From assembly GCF_030954495.1 (NCBI RefSeq), contig NZ_JAVHUW010000082.1, positions 1 through 64,000 on the forward strand: 64,000 nucleotides of DNA, written 5' to 3'. Positions within the stretch are counted from its first letter, which is position 1. The number at the start of each line of letters is the position of its first letter. Of the stretch, positions 51,662-60,323 are shown piece by piece. The notes under the pieces are model-generated. The model ran no database searches and had not been told where the DNA came from. It saw only the letters and a list, made by a program, of their open reading frames with translations. The stretch is from Candidatus Desulfosporosinus nitrosoreducens. GTDB taxonomy: Bacteria; Bacillota; Desulfitobacteriia; Desulfitobacteriales; Desulfitobacteriaceae. The translations under genes and the position numbers were made by a program.

Positions 51662-51694
51662 TCAGCCTATCGAAGAGAAAAAGGAGGGAATGTC

Positions 51695-53050
51695 ATGGTA
51701 ACCACTGAAAAAGTAGCCAAGCTTATCGTAGATTTCAATTACGACTCCATCCCCGAGCGGGGTATAAAACAGTCCAAGGCCGCGATCATCGACTCTATCG
51801 GCGCAGGCCTTCTGGGTTACAGGGAGCCGGTAGGGCAGGCTATGACGCAGGTCGTCAGCGGCCGGGGCGGAGAGCCTGAGGCACGTCTCTGGGCAACGGG
51901 CCAGCGCACCTCTCTGCTGAATGCCGCCTTGATCAACTCCGTCTGCCTGCATGCCATGGACTATGACAACGGCGGTTCCCTCGGACATCCTGCCGCCGTG
52001 ATGATTCCCCCGGCCCTGGCACTGGGTGAAAAATACAAACTCTCCGGCAAAAAGATCATCGAAGCTTACGCCGTAGCCTATGAGCTTGGCGCCAGGCTCC
52101 GGAACAGCCTCGGCGATCTCCAGTTCGGCGCGGGCTTCCACGCAACCGCCCTTCTGGGAGTGATCTGCTCGGCGGCAGAATCCGCCAAGCTGATGGGACT
52201 GGACCTTCAGAAAACGCGGATGGCCATGTCCATCGCAACGTCACTGAGCTCCGGTATGCTCCAGAGTTTCGGCTGGGACAGCAAGCCGATTCAGGTCGCG
52301 CGGGCAGCTGAAAGCGGCGTGCTGGCGGCTCTGCTGGCTCGGGAAGGCAGCACCGGCGATCCCTATATTTTCGAAGAGAGCAAAGGTTTTTATTACGTTT
52401 ACGGGCAGGAGGAGGCCTCGATCAAGCAGTTGACTGAAAACTTCGGCAAGCCTCTGGCGGTTGCTGCGGAGAGAGGACATTTTAAGCAATGGGCCTGCTG
52501 CGGCGGGAACTACGAAGTTCTGAGCGCCCTGTACGATTTGCTGGCCGGGCAGGATATCCCGGCGGATCAGATCACGGAGATTGTCGTTGCCACCTCTATG
52601 ACGCCTCCCGGCCCTGCTTTCCGCCTTCAGCCCAGAACCCCCATGGAGGGCCGCTTCAGCATTACTTACAATATCGCTAGCTGCCTGATCGATGGTTTCG
52701 TCAATCTGAACACCTTTAGCGCTGGGAAATTCAACCGTCCCGAAGTCCATGAACTGATGAACAAGATCCAGGTGATCCAGCATCCCGAATGCGCCGGCAA
52801 GCCCCGCAGGCTGCAGGGTGAATCCCGTTTTGTGACGATCGATATCCGTCTCCGGGACGGCCGTCTCATTTCCAAGCGGCAAGAGGCCGCGAACCGAAAA
52901 CAGCTGGCGGATGAAGAGATTTACGTCAAATTCGCGGAAAATGCCCGCAGCACCGGACTGGCCGAAGACAAGATCGCGAAGGCCGTTGAACGGGTTAAAT
53001 CTTTGGAGAATTGCGATGATGTGACGGAGCTGATCGACCTGATCTGCTGA
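51695..53050 (+). CDS. MmgE/PrpD family protein (copy 2)
   Basis: 451 residues. VAKLIVDFNYDSIPERGIKQSKAAIIDSIGAGLLGY is the family N-terminus, DYDNGGSLGHPAAVMIPPALALGE the active-site-like region and KQWACCGGNYEVL the start of the lid domain. It would dehydrate or isomerise a hydroxy di- or tricarboxylate. AAGGAGGG precedes ATG 51695. It follows the MatC-type carrier and may be transcribed with it if the hairpin at 51632 is leaky. Confidence 0.88.
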   Translation: MVTTEKVAKLIVDFNYDSIPERGIKQSKAAIIDSIGAGLLGYREPVGQAMTQVVSGRGGEPEARLWATGQRTSLLNAALINSVCLHAMDYDNGGSLGHPAAVMIPPALALGEKYKLSGKKIIEAYAVAYELGARLRNSLGDLQFGAGFHATALLGVICSAAESAKLMGLDLQKTRMAMSIATSLSSGMLQSFGWDSKPIQVARAAESGVLAALLAREGSTGDPYIFEESKGFYYVYGQEEASIKQLTENFGKPLAVAAERGHFKQWACCGGNYEVLSALYDLLAGQDIPADQITEIVVATSMTPPGPAFRLQPRTPMEGRFSITYNIASCLIDGFVNLNTFSAGKFNRPEVHELMNKIQVIQHPECAGKPRRLQGESRFVTIDIRLRDGRLISKRQEAANRKQLADEEIYVKFAENARSTGLAEDKIAKAVERVKSLENCDDVTELIDLIC

Positions 53051-53276
53051 TGCGGTAAAAGGAAAAACAGAATAATCACTTAAGTCTCTTTGTAACGTAA
53101 GTGTTCAGCCGACTTTCCAACCAGTAACCAGGGCCTGGTATGCCAATCCCCGGATAGTTACGCTTTGGTAAGCCGGCTTATTTAATGACCAGTTTAGAAA
53201 AGAGAAAACCATTCTTTAAAGGAAGATAACCGGTTGTTTCTTAAAGGCACTGCTTTATGAACGGAGGGGAAAGGTT

Positions 53277-54431
53277 CTGGAAGAGAATAAAATCAGACTG
53301 AAGGATCTTGACGCCTTGAAAATTTTATTTAGTCAGCTTGTCAAAACTTATGAAAGCGGAGCTGCCTTCTTTCTGCATGACAGAGAAAAGTTAATCTTTG
53401 TGACCGCTAATAATTTCACCTCGCAGAAATTTGAAATAGGACATCGCAATACCAAAGGGGGCCTTGCCGACCAAATTATCGAAAGTCAGGCAGAAAAGAG
53501 GGGAAAGCGCAGTGCCGAAGTGTCCGGCGGCAGGGATACTATGTTGGGCGGCCCTATCTGGGCCGACGACAAATCCTCTGTCGAGGGATGCTGGATCTTA
53601 AGGATGCAGCACAGGCATAAACTGGTCGAAGCCTTTGATCAGTTTGCGCCGATAATGACGGAGATGTTTACGGAAGGCGGCCTGCTTTTCCTTTCGGATA
53701 AGGAGAAATACGTGACAAGACAGGGTTCGAAGAAATTTGATATAGCGAGGATACAGAAAGGCGCTGAACTTGAGAAGACAGCCGTGGAAACCATAAGAAG
53801 CAAAAAAGAGATAACGAGAGACATGCCGGAATCGGTATACGGTGTCCCGGTTCAGGTATCCTATTTTCCTTTGTTCGACGACGATAACTCGGAGGTTGTA
53901 GGAACTTTCGGCCTGATGCTGCCCAGGTCTTTGGCCCAGGAGCTGAAAGTAATGGCCAACACTCTGGGGCGCGGGCTGACAGAGGTATCGGCGGCCATGG
54001 AGGAAATCGCGGCCTCGGCTTCAAATGTCAGCGACAACCAAAACCAATTAAATCAAGAGATCAAAAAAGTTCAGGAATTAACCGAAAAAATTGACCAAGT
54101 CATGGTCTTTACCAAAGAAGTGGCGGATCAGACCAAAATGCTGGGCCTCAATGCCGCCATAGAGGCGGCGAGAGCCGGGGACGCGGGCCGGGGCTTTGGA
54201 ATTGTCGCCGAAGAAATCAGGAAGCTTTCCGAAGAATCCAAGCAGAATGCCCTGCGCATAAAAGAGTTGACAGCCCACATAAGTCAATCAATTGCCAGTA
54301 CAACCCTGTCATCTGCGGGAACACTGGAAACCGTCGCCGAAGTGGCCGGGGCTACCCAGGAGGTGACGGCCACGCTTGAAGAAATGGCGAGCCTGGCGGA
54401 AAAGCTGGATAAGGTGGCCGTATCACTCTAA
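53277..54431 (+). CDS. Cytosolic methyl-accepting chemotaxis-type signal transducer
   Basis: About 384 residues, no membrane segment. The first ~200 residues form a sensor domain ([20 protein letters not shown]...; then [22 protein letters not shown]). The rest is the coiled-coil signalling domain with the conserved hairpin tip ([32 protein letters not shown]). The frame is open back to a GGAGGGG at 53263. TTG 53316 is the first standard start, but CTG 53277 is better placed (7 nt after GGAGGGG), so the start is uncertain. It may guide chemotaxis toward the substrate of the island. Confidence 0.8.
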   Translation: MEENKIRLKDLDALKILFSQLVKTYESGAAFFLHDREKLIFVTANNFTSQKFEIGHRNTKGGLADQIIESQAEKRGKRSAEVSGGRDTMLGGPIWADDKSSVEGCWILRMQHRHKLVEAFDQFAPIMTEMFTEGGLLFLSDKEKYVTRQGSKKFDIARIQKGAELEKTAVETIRSKKEITRDMPESVYGVPVQVSYFPLFDDDNSEVVGTFGLMLPRSLAQELKVMANTLGRGLTEVSAAMEEIAASASNVSDNQNQLNQEIKKVQELTEKIDQVMVFTKEVADQTKMLGLNAAIEAARAGDAGRGFGIVAEEIRKLSEESKQNALRIKELTAHISQSIASTTLSSAGTLETVAEVAGATQEVTATLEEMASLAEKLDKVAVSL

Positions 54432-54486
54432 AGTGGCTGTCACTTCCTAAAGCATGCCTGCCACAGGAAAGATTGCCTTCAACGGT

Positions 54487-54530
54487 TGTCAACCTATGGT
54501 TAACAAGCTATTAGCCTAAAGTTAATTCCG
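54487..54530 (+). promoter_or_regulatory. LysR-regulon promoter element, copy D (UbiD gene 1)
   Basis: GTCAAC-CTATG-GTTAAC with -35 TTAACA, 17 nt, -10 TAATTC; TTAGC-CTAAA-GTTAA in the spacer. AAATAAGCAGG and the hairpin GGGCGAAGCGCCC follow at 54558-54594. Confidence 0.75.
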
Positions 54531-54647
54531 CCCTCAGCGGATGCGGTGTACCTTTCTAAATAAGCAGGCAAAGGGATAACTGGGCGAAGCGCCCGGCATG
54601 AGTTAAGTACGAAAACTATGACACAGAAATTAAGGGAGGTTCTGTCC

Positions 54648-56150
54648 ATGAGCAGTCAGAAGGTCGCAGTCACAGATTTACGCTCAGCTTTGGAGCTGTT
54701 AAAATCCATCCCCGGACAATTAATCGAAACGGATGAGCCGGTACAGCCCCACGCGGAATTGTCCGGGGTTTACCGTTACATCGGAGCAGGCGGCACCGTG
54801 CAGCGCCCCACGCGGATCGGGCCGGCCATGATTTTTAATCACGTCATTGGGCATGAAAACGCCAAAGTAGTGATTGGCTTGCTGGCCAGCCGGGAAAGGG
54901 TGGGCTATCTGCTGGACACGACGCCGGAAAAGCTGGGCTGCCTTTTGAAAGATGCCGTTAAAACGCCGCTGGCGCCGATTGTCATCCCCCCGGAAAAAGC
55001 AGTTTGCCAGGAAGTTGTTTATTATGCGGATGATCCGGGCTTTGATCTGCGCCGATTAATCCCTGCTCCGACGAATACCGAGCAGGACGCCGGCCCTTAT
55101 ATCACCATGGGTATGTGCTATGCCAGCGATCTTGAGACAGGGGAATCGGATGTGACGATTCACCGGCTCTGTCTGCAAAGCCGGGATGAACTCTCAATCT
55201 GGATTACCCCGGGTGCCCGTCATATTGGGGCCTTCTATGAGAAGGCGGAGGCCGCCGGGAAGCCTCTGCCCATTTCGATCAGTATAGGAGTTGATCCGGC
55301 CATTGAAATCGGCTCCTGTTTTGAGGCGCCAACGACTCCCTTGGGTTATAACGAGCTGAGTGTGGCCGGAGCGATCAGAAAACGTCCCGTGGAGCTGGTT
55401 CAATGTCTGACGATTGAGGAAAAGGCTATTGCCAATGCCGAGTATGTGATCGAAGGCGAACTGCTTCCCGGTGTTCGGGTGAGAGAAGATCAAAATACCA
55501 ATACCGGTATGGCCATGCCGGAGTTTCCCGGTTATACCGGACCGGCGGCTTCCATACCGGTCATTAAGGTCAAAGCGGTGACCCACCGCCGCAACCCGAT
55601 TATGCAGACGGTTATCGGACCCAGTGAAGAGCATGTCAGTATGGCGGGGATACCTACGGAAGCCAGTATCCTGGATATGGTGGAACGCGCCATGCCCGGC
55701 CGCCTCCTGAATGTTTACGCCCACCCGGCCGGCGGCGGAAAATATATGGCGGTCATGCAATTCAAGAAAACCGTGCCCAGTGACGAGGGTCGGCAAAGAC
55801 AGGCCGCCTTGCTGGGCTTCTCCGCCTTTTCCGAGTTAAAACACATCATATTGGTGGATGAAGACGTGGACCCTTTTGACAGCAATGATGTGCTGTGGGC
55901 CCTTAATACACGCTATCAGGGGGATATCGATACCGTCTTTATTCCCGGAGTGCGCTGTCATCCCCTGGACCCCACGCAGAGTCCCCTGTACAATCCTTTG
56001 CTGCGCGATAAAGGGGTTTCCTGCAAGGTTATTTTTGATTGTACTGTGCCCTTTCACCTCAAAGAGCATTTCAAACGCTCAAAATTTAAAGAAGTCGATG
56101 TCAGCCGTTTTCTGCCCCGAGCAGATGGAACAAGGAAGCATGCAACCTGA
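54648..56150 (+). CDS. UbiD-family decarboxylase (copy 1)
   Basis: 500 residues. DLRSALELLKSIPGQLIETDEPV is the N-terminal region of UbiD proteins, FNHVIGHENAKVVIGLLASR follows, and EYVIEGELLPG with MPEFPGYTG supplies the glutamates of the prenyl-FMN site. These enzymes reversibly (de)carboxylate unsaturated or aromatic acids with prenylated FMN. ATG 54648 is chosen over 54618 because AGGGAGG lies 8 nt upstream and the alignment with copy 2 begins there. A ubiX stub follows directly. Confidence 0.92.
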   Translation: MSSQKVAVTDLRSALELLKSIPGQLIETDEPVQPHAELSGVYRYIGAGGTVQRPTRIGPAMIFNHVIGHENAKVVIGLLASRERVGYLLDTTPEKLGCLLKDAVKTPLAPIVIPPEKAVCQEVVYYADDPGFDLRRLIPAPTNTEQDAGPYITMGMCYASDLETGESDVTIHRLCLQSRDELSIWITPGARHIGAFYEKAEAAGKPLPISISIGVDPAIEIGSCFEAPTTPLGYNELSVAGAIRKRPVELVQCLTIEEKAIANAEYVIEGELLPGVRVREDQNTNTGMAMPEFPGYTGPAASIPVIKVKAVTHRRNPIMQTVIGPSEEHVSMAGIPTEASILDMVERAMPGRLLNVYAHPAGGGKYMAVMQFKKTVPSDEGRQRQAALLGFSAFSELKHIILVDEDVDPFDSNDVLWALNTRYQGDIDTVFIPGVRCHPLDPTQSPLYNPLLRDKGVSCKVIFDCTVPFHLKEHFKRSKFKEVDVSRFLPRADGTRKHAT

Positions 56151-56398
56151 GAGAAACGCCATTGCACCGCGGGCCCATCCGCCTGATGGGGCTTGCGGCT
56201 GAGGCGGGAGCCGTTATCGTGCCGCCGGTCCCCATGTTTTATCACCTGCCCCGAACCAGCGAAGATTTGGTGAATCGGACCGTGGGCTGCTTATTAGATC
56301 AGGCCGGCATCGACGGGCCGGCTGCCAAACGCTGGGGCGAGGAAAAGGGGACGGTTGCGCCGGCCTCCGGGAGTCAGGCAGGAGGTTCGAAAAAATAA
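56144..56398 (+). pseudogene. ubiX (flavin prenyltransferase) C-terminal remnant
   Basis: From 56147 the frame reads LRETPLHRGPIRLMGLAAEAG, then AVIVPPVPMFYHLPRTSEDLVNRTVGCLLDQAGI, the last ~65 residues of UbiX-type proteins, with an extra basic tail. The N-terminal FMN-binding half (~120 residues) is missing. The frame runs back into the UbiD gene without UbiX-like sequence. A functional flavin prenyltransferase must be encoded elsewhere. Confidence 0.82.
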
Positions 56399-56414
56399 AT
56401 CAGGAGGTCAAAGG

Positions 56415-56999
56415 ATGATTCAGAATGAAGTACTCGCTTGTATCCGTGCGCGGCGAAGCACCCGTAAATTTCAGAAAGAGCAGATTAAAGATGCGGAACT
56501 GGAAGCATTACTGGAAGCAGCTACCTGGGCGCCCAGCGGAGGCAACAGCCAAAGCTGGCTCTTCACCGCAGTCCAGAACAAAGAAGCTCTTGCCAGGATT
56601 AACGAACTGCTGAAGACGGGATTTCAAAACTGGATTCCTGATGACGGTTATCCCGGCAAAATCAGTGCTAAAGCCGCTGCGCAAAAGGAAAGTTTTGATT
56701 TCTTCTACCAGGCGCCGACTCTGATCATTGCCTCGAATCGGCCGAATTATCAAAATGCCCTGGCAGACTGTGCCCTGGCTCTGGAAAACCTTTTTTTAGC
56801 GGCGCAATCCCTGGGCTTGGGCAGCTGTTATCTTAATCAGCTGCACTGGCTGAGAAATGATCCTCAATTGCGCGAATATCTTTTTCAGTTGGGCATCCCC
56901 AGAGAACATACCATCTGCGCTTCGGCAGCGGTTGGGTACATTGCCAGGGAATCAAGCGCGCCGCCCCGTAAGGACGGCACGATTAATATTGTAAAGTAA
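56415..56999 (+). CDS. Nitroreductase-family FMN oxidoreductase
   Basis: 194 residues. RARRSTRKFQKEQIKDAELEALLEAATWAPSGGNSQSW is the N-terminal FMN-binding signature, and ALENLFLAAQSLGLGSCYLNQ is the conserved second region. GGAGG precedes ATG 56415. It lies between the UbiD gene and a lactonase gene. Members reduce nitroaromatics, enones or flavins. Its place may point to reduction of a decarboxylation product or of FMN. Confidence 0.9.
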   Translation: MIQNEVLACIRARRSTRKFQKEQIKDAELEALLEAATWAPSGGNSQSWLFTAVQNKEALARINELLKTGFQNWIPDDGYPGKISAKAAAQKESFDFFYQAPTLIIASNRPNYQNALADCALALENLFLAAQSLGLGSCYLNQLHWLRNDPQLREYLFQLGIPREHTICASAAVGYIARESSAPPRKDGTINIVK

Positions 57000-57107
57000 G
57001 TATCAAACACCAGGAATGGAGATAACTGACCGGCAAATCAGGATCAAGCGGCTTTGCCTAAAGCAAGGCCCGGAAAATAAATTGTGCATTTAAAGGAGAC
57101 CGTGACG

Positions 57108-58265
57108 ATGGGGAAGTCGTATGTTTACGTAGGCAACCGGCGAACGGAGAAACAGCCGCTAAGCGGCATAGCCATATGCGGGTATGAGGAGGAAAGCGGC
57201 AAACTCCAACACCTGAAAAATGTTTATCAAACCCTGGGCATTGGCGCTGTGTATCTTGATACGAAGCGCAATGTGCTGTACTGCACGGACGAGCTGGTGG
57301 ATTATCCGGGCCTGCGGGCGGGCGGCGGCGGACAGGTGGTGGCATTTGCCCTCAATCCCGCAAACGGAGATCTGACCGAAATAAACCGCCGGCCTTCTTA
57401 CGGGGCCAAACCTTCTTCTCTCGTGACGGACCCGGCCGGGCATTATCTGCTGGTTACCAACCACGGCTATAGGAACACCGTTACCCAAACCGAACAGGAT
57501 GCTTTCGGCAAGCTCTTTCTCAGGGTCCTGCGTGACGAGTCCTCTGTTGTTCTTTATCCGCTGAGGGAAGACGGCTCTATCGGGGAGCCTTGTGACATTT
57601 TCCGCCTTAGCGGTGAAGGCCCCGAGCCCTTCCAGCTGAGTGCCCACGCCCATTCCATCCGCAGGTCTCCGTTGGGAAAATTGTATGCGGTCTGCGATAA
57701 GGGGGGTGACCAGGTGTTCATGTTCAAGCTTGATTATGACAGGCAAAAGATCGTTCCCTGCCCGGGGAGCCCCTTGCAGCGTTCACCCGGTTCCGCGCCG
57801 CGCTACAGCGCGTTTCATCCGCAGCTGCCCTATTTGTTTGTGAACAAGGAAAATAAGCCTATTATCAGCGCTTTCCGTTATGACGAGGAAGGGAAACTGG
57901 AGCATATCTGGACTGTTGACGCGCTTCCGCCGCAGATAACCCCGCCGGAGGGTTTTTTGCAATCCGATATTTGCCTGGGAAAATCCGGCCACTATCTCTA
58001 TTCGCTCCTGAGAGTCGTGAATGTGATTTCAGTTTTTAAAATCGACGGGAAAACTGGCCGGCTCACACTGGTGCAGGCTTTGGAGAAGGCCTGCGCCGGC
58101 GGCAGAGGCTGCGCGGTCTCTCCCGACGGACGCTTTCTCATCCTTGCGGCGCTCGAAGGGCACGAGGTGGCAACCTATCCTATAGGAGAAGACGGCAGGC
58201 TCTCTCCGGCAGTCTCCTCGATCGTTCAGCCCCTTCCCGGGACCGTAACCTTTTGGGAAGCGTGA
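57108..58265 (+). CDS. Seven-bladed propeller lactonase (6-phosphogluconolactonase/carboxymuconate cyclase fold)
   Basis: 385 residues with repeated beta-propeller blades: FALNPANGDLTEINR, YPLREDGSIGEPCDI, FRYDEEGKLEHIW, FKIDGKTGRLTLVQ and YPIGEDGRLSPAV are the recurring blade ends. This is the PF10282-type family, which includes lactonases and 3-carboxymuconate cyclase. AAAGGAG precedes ATG 57108. Between nitroreductase and UbiD copy 2, so it probably opens or forms a lactone in the same path rather than acting in the pentose pathway. Confidence 0.85.
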   Translation: MGKSYVYVGNRRTEKQPLSGIAICGYEEESGKLQHLKNVYQTLGIGAVYLDTKRNVLYCTDELVDYPGLRAGGGGQVVAFALNPANGDLTEINRRPSYGAKPSSLVTDPAGHYLLVTNHGYRNTVTQTEQDAFGKLFLRVLRDESSVVLYPLREDGSIGEPCDIFRLSGEGPEPFQLSAHAHSIRRSPLGKLYAVCDKGGDQVFMFKLDYDRQKIVPCPGSPLQRSPGSAPRYSAFHPQLPYLFVNKENKPIISAFRYDEEGKLEHIWTVDALPPQITPPEGFLQSDICLGKSGHYLYSLLRVVNVISVFKIDGKTGRLTLVQALEKACAGGRGCAVSPDGRFLILAALEGHEVATYPIGEDGRLSPAVSSIVQPLPGTVTFWEA

Positions 58266-58350
58266 CACTTCCTCTAAGAGGTAAGAAGCGGCCGGCACCG
58301 ACAACCGGTTCATGGCTTTTTGTTGCTTAGGAGACTAAAATTAAGGTTGT

Positions 58351-58391
58351 AAAGTGCGAGTGCGTTCTGAAGGCGGAACGCACTTTATCTA
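58351..58391 (+). terminator. Hairpin terminator after the lactonase gene
   Basis: AAAGTGCG (58351-58358) pairs with CGCACTTT (58379-58386), and an inner alternative GTGCGTTC / GGAACGCAC competes. Loose T-rich sequence follows. The remaining 58266-58613 gap shows no gene. Confidence 0.65.
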
Positions 58392-58478
58392 TTTCTTCAT
58401 TGGGTAACTATGGGGAGCTTGGAGGCAACGCAGCAAGGCAGAACAGCAATAACCATTTTCCGAAACCAATAAAATGTT

Positions 58479-58493
58479 GTATAGTAGTTATAC
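58479..58493. promoter_or_regulatory. Operator candidate upstream of UbiD gene 2
   Basis: GTATA-GTAGT-TATAC is a perfect dyad with T-N11-A geometry, directly followed by GTTTC-N10-GAAAC (58494-58513). It is different from the regulon element of copies A-E, so UbiD copy 2 may answer to another regulator. Confidence 0.45.
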
Positions 58494-58613
58494 TGTTTCC
58501 CGAAGGTGAGAAACATTGCCTGGAAAAGCAACCGGGAGGGGAACTCCTAATCTTATGCAGTAAAGGCTATCTTATAAAGTAAAGGCTGAAGAATACAAGG
58601 GGGGAATAGACAA

Positions 58614-60095
58614 ATGTCAGAAAAGAAAGAGGTCCATGATTTAAGATCTGCCTTAGAGCTGTTGGCATCGGTTCCGGGACAATTAATTCAGACGGATATT
58701 GAAGTTGACCCTCATGCCGAGCTGGCGGGAGTTTACCGTCACGTAGGAGCGGGCGGAACTGTCATGAGACCGACTAAGGAAGGTCCGGCCATGATTTTCA
58801 ACAACCTCAAAGGCTTTGCTGAGGCCAGAGTGGCTATCGGCGTGCTGGCCAGCAGGAAACGCGTCGGCTTGCTTTTGGATACAGATCCCAAAAAACTGGG
58901 GTTCCATTTGGCCAACTCCGTTAAAAATCCTCTACCGCCGGTGGTGATTGACAATAAATATGCCCGCTGCCAGGAAGTGGTGCACTATGCCGATGAACCC
59001 GGCTTCGATGTGCGGAAGCTGGTCCCGGCGCCGACCAACACAGAGGAGGACGCCGGTCCTTATATTACCATGGGCATGTGTTATGCCAGCGATCCCGAAA
59101 ACGGAGACAGCGATATCACGATTCACCGCCTTTGCCTGCAGTCCAAGGATGAAATCAGCATGTTCTTCACTCCCGGCGCCCGTCATTTAGGCGTTTTCCG
59201 GGAGAAGGCGGAAGCCATGGGCAAACCGCTGCCCATCTCGATCAGTATCGGCGTCGATCCGGCCATTGAAATAGCCGCAGGGTTTGAGCCGCCTACCACG
59301 CCCATTGGCTTCAACGAGCTGCAGATTGCCGGGGCTCTCCGCCATAAACCTGTGGAATTGACGAAGTGCCTGACAATCCGGGAACATTGTATTGCCAACG
59401 CCGAATATGTGATTGAGGGAGAACTGCTTCCTAATTTCTATGTCAGAGAAGACCAGAATACCAAGACGGGTAAAGCTATGCCCGAGTTCCCGGGCTACAC
59501 AGGGGATGCCAAAGAAGTTCCGGTTATTAAGGTAAAAGCCGTGACCCATCGGGTCAATCCGATTATGCAATCCTGCATCGGACCCAGTGAGGAGCATGTG
59601 TCCATGGCCGGCATTCCCACAGAAGCCAGCATCATTCAAATGATCGAACGGGCTATGCCCGGCAGATTGCAAAATGTTTATGCGGCACCCTGCGGAGGAG
59701 GCAAATATGTCGTTGTCATCCAGTTCAGAAAGAATGTGCCCAGCGACGAGGGACGCCAGAGACAGGCGGCGCTCCTGGCCTTTTCTGCCTTCAGTGAACT
59801 TAAGCATGTTTTCCTGGTGGACGAAGATGTGGATTTATTCGATATGAGTGACGTGATGTGGGCAATGACCACCAGATTCCAAGGCGATAATGACGCGATC
59901 TTTATTCCGGGGGTCAGGTGCCATCCTCTTGATCCCTCCAGCAGTCCGGAGTTTTCAACGAGTATCCGCGATGTCGGTATCTCCTGCAAGGCGATTTTTG
60001 ACTGTACTGTTCCCTATGACCAGAAGCAGCGTTTCCAGAGAGTAAAGTTTATGGAAATTGATGAAGGAAAATGGGCGGAGTTCCTGAAGGTTTGA
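58614..60095 (+). CDS. UbiD-family decarboxylase (copy 2)
   Basis: 493 residues, about 70% identical by eye to copy 1. VHDLRSALELLASVPGQLIQTDIEV opens the protein, and EYVIEGELLPN with MPEFPGYTG holds the active-site glutamates. The start ATG 58614 has GGGGGGAA upstream. It has its own control region and a strong terminator behind it. Two paralogues this close may handle related acids or form a heteromer. Confidence 0.92.
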   Translation: MSEKKEVHDLRSALELLASVPGQLIQTDIEVDPHAELAGVYRHVGAGGTVMRPTKEGPAMIFNNLKGFAEARVAIGVLASRKRVGLLLDTDPKKLGFHLANSVKNPLPPVVIDNKYARCQEVVHYADEPGFDVRKLVPAPTNTEEDAGPYITMGMCYASDPENGDSDITIHRLCLQSKDEISMFFTPGARHLGVFREKAEAMGKPLPISISIGVDPAIEIAAGFEPPTTPIGFNELQIAGALRHKPVELTKCLTIREHCIANAEYVIEGELLPNFYVREDQNTKTGKAMPEFPGYTGDAKEVPVIKVKAVTHRVNPIMQSCIGPSEEHVSMAGIPTEASIIQMIERAMPGRLQNVYAAPCGGGKYVVVIQFRKNVPSDEGRQRQAALLAFSAFSELKHVFLVDEDVDLFDMSDVMWAMTTRFQGDNDAIFIPGVRCHPLDPSSSPEFSTSIRDVGISCKAIFDCTVPYDQKQRFQRVKFMEIDEGKWAEFLKV

Positions 60096-60186
60096 TCGTA
60101 GAAAACGCCGGAATTTAGGGCAATGTCCTTAACAGCATTGAGCAAAATCCAGGCTGCCTGGTTGTTAAACCAGATGCCTGCCTTCA

Positions 60187-60230
60187 GGCCAGTCCCAAAT
60201 TCGAATGCGCATTCGACTTTGGGACTGGCC
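60187..60230 (+). terminator. Strong terminator after UbiD gene 2
   Basis: GGCCAGTCCCAAA (60187-60199) pairs with TTTGGGACTGGCC (60218-60230), and the loop holds an inner CGAATGCGCATTCG palindrome. GTTTCGTTCT follows. This could also act as a bidirectional stop. Confidence 0.85.
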
Positions 60231-60323
60231 GTTTCGTTCTGTGCAAAATTCTTATTGACAAAAATGGCTGATCACAACTTTAAATGAAGAGATCCGTCCA
60301 TAGAATCACCTTTTGCCTAATAA

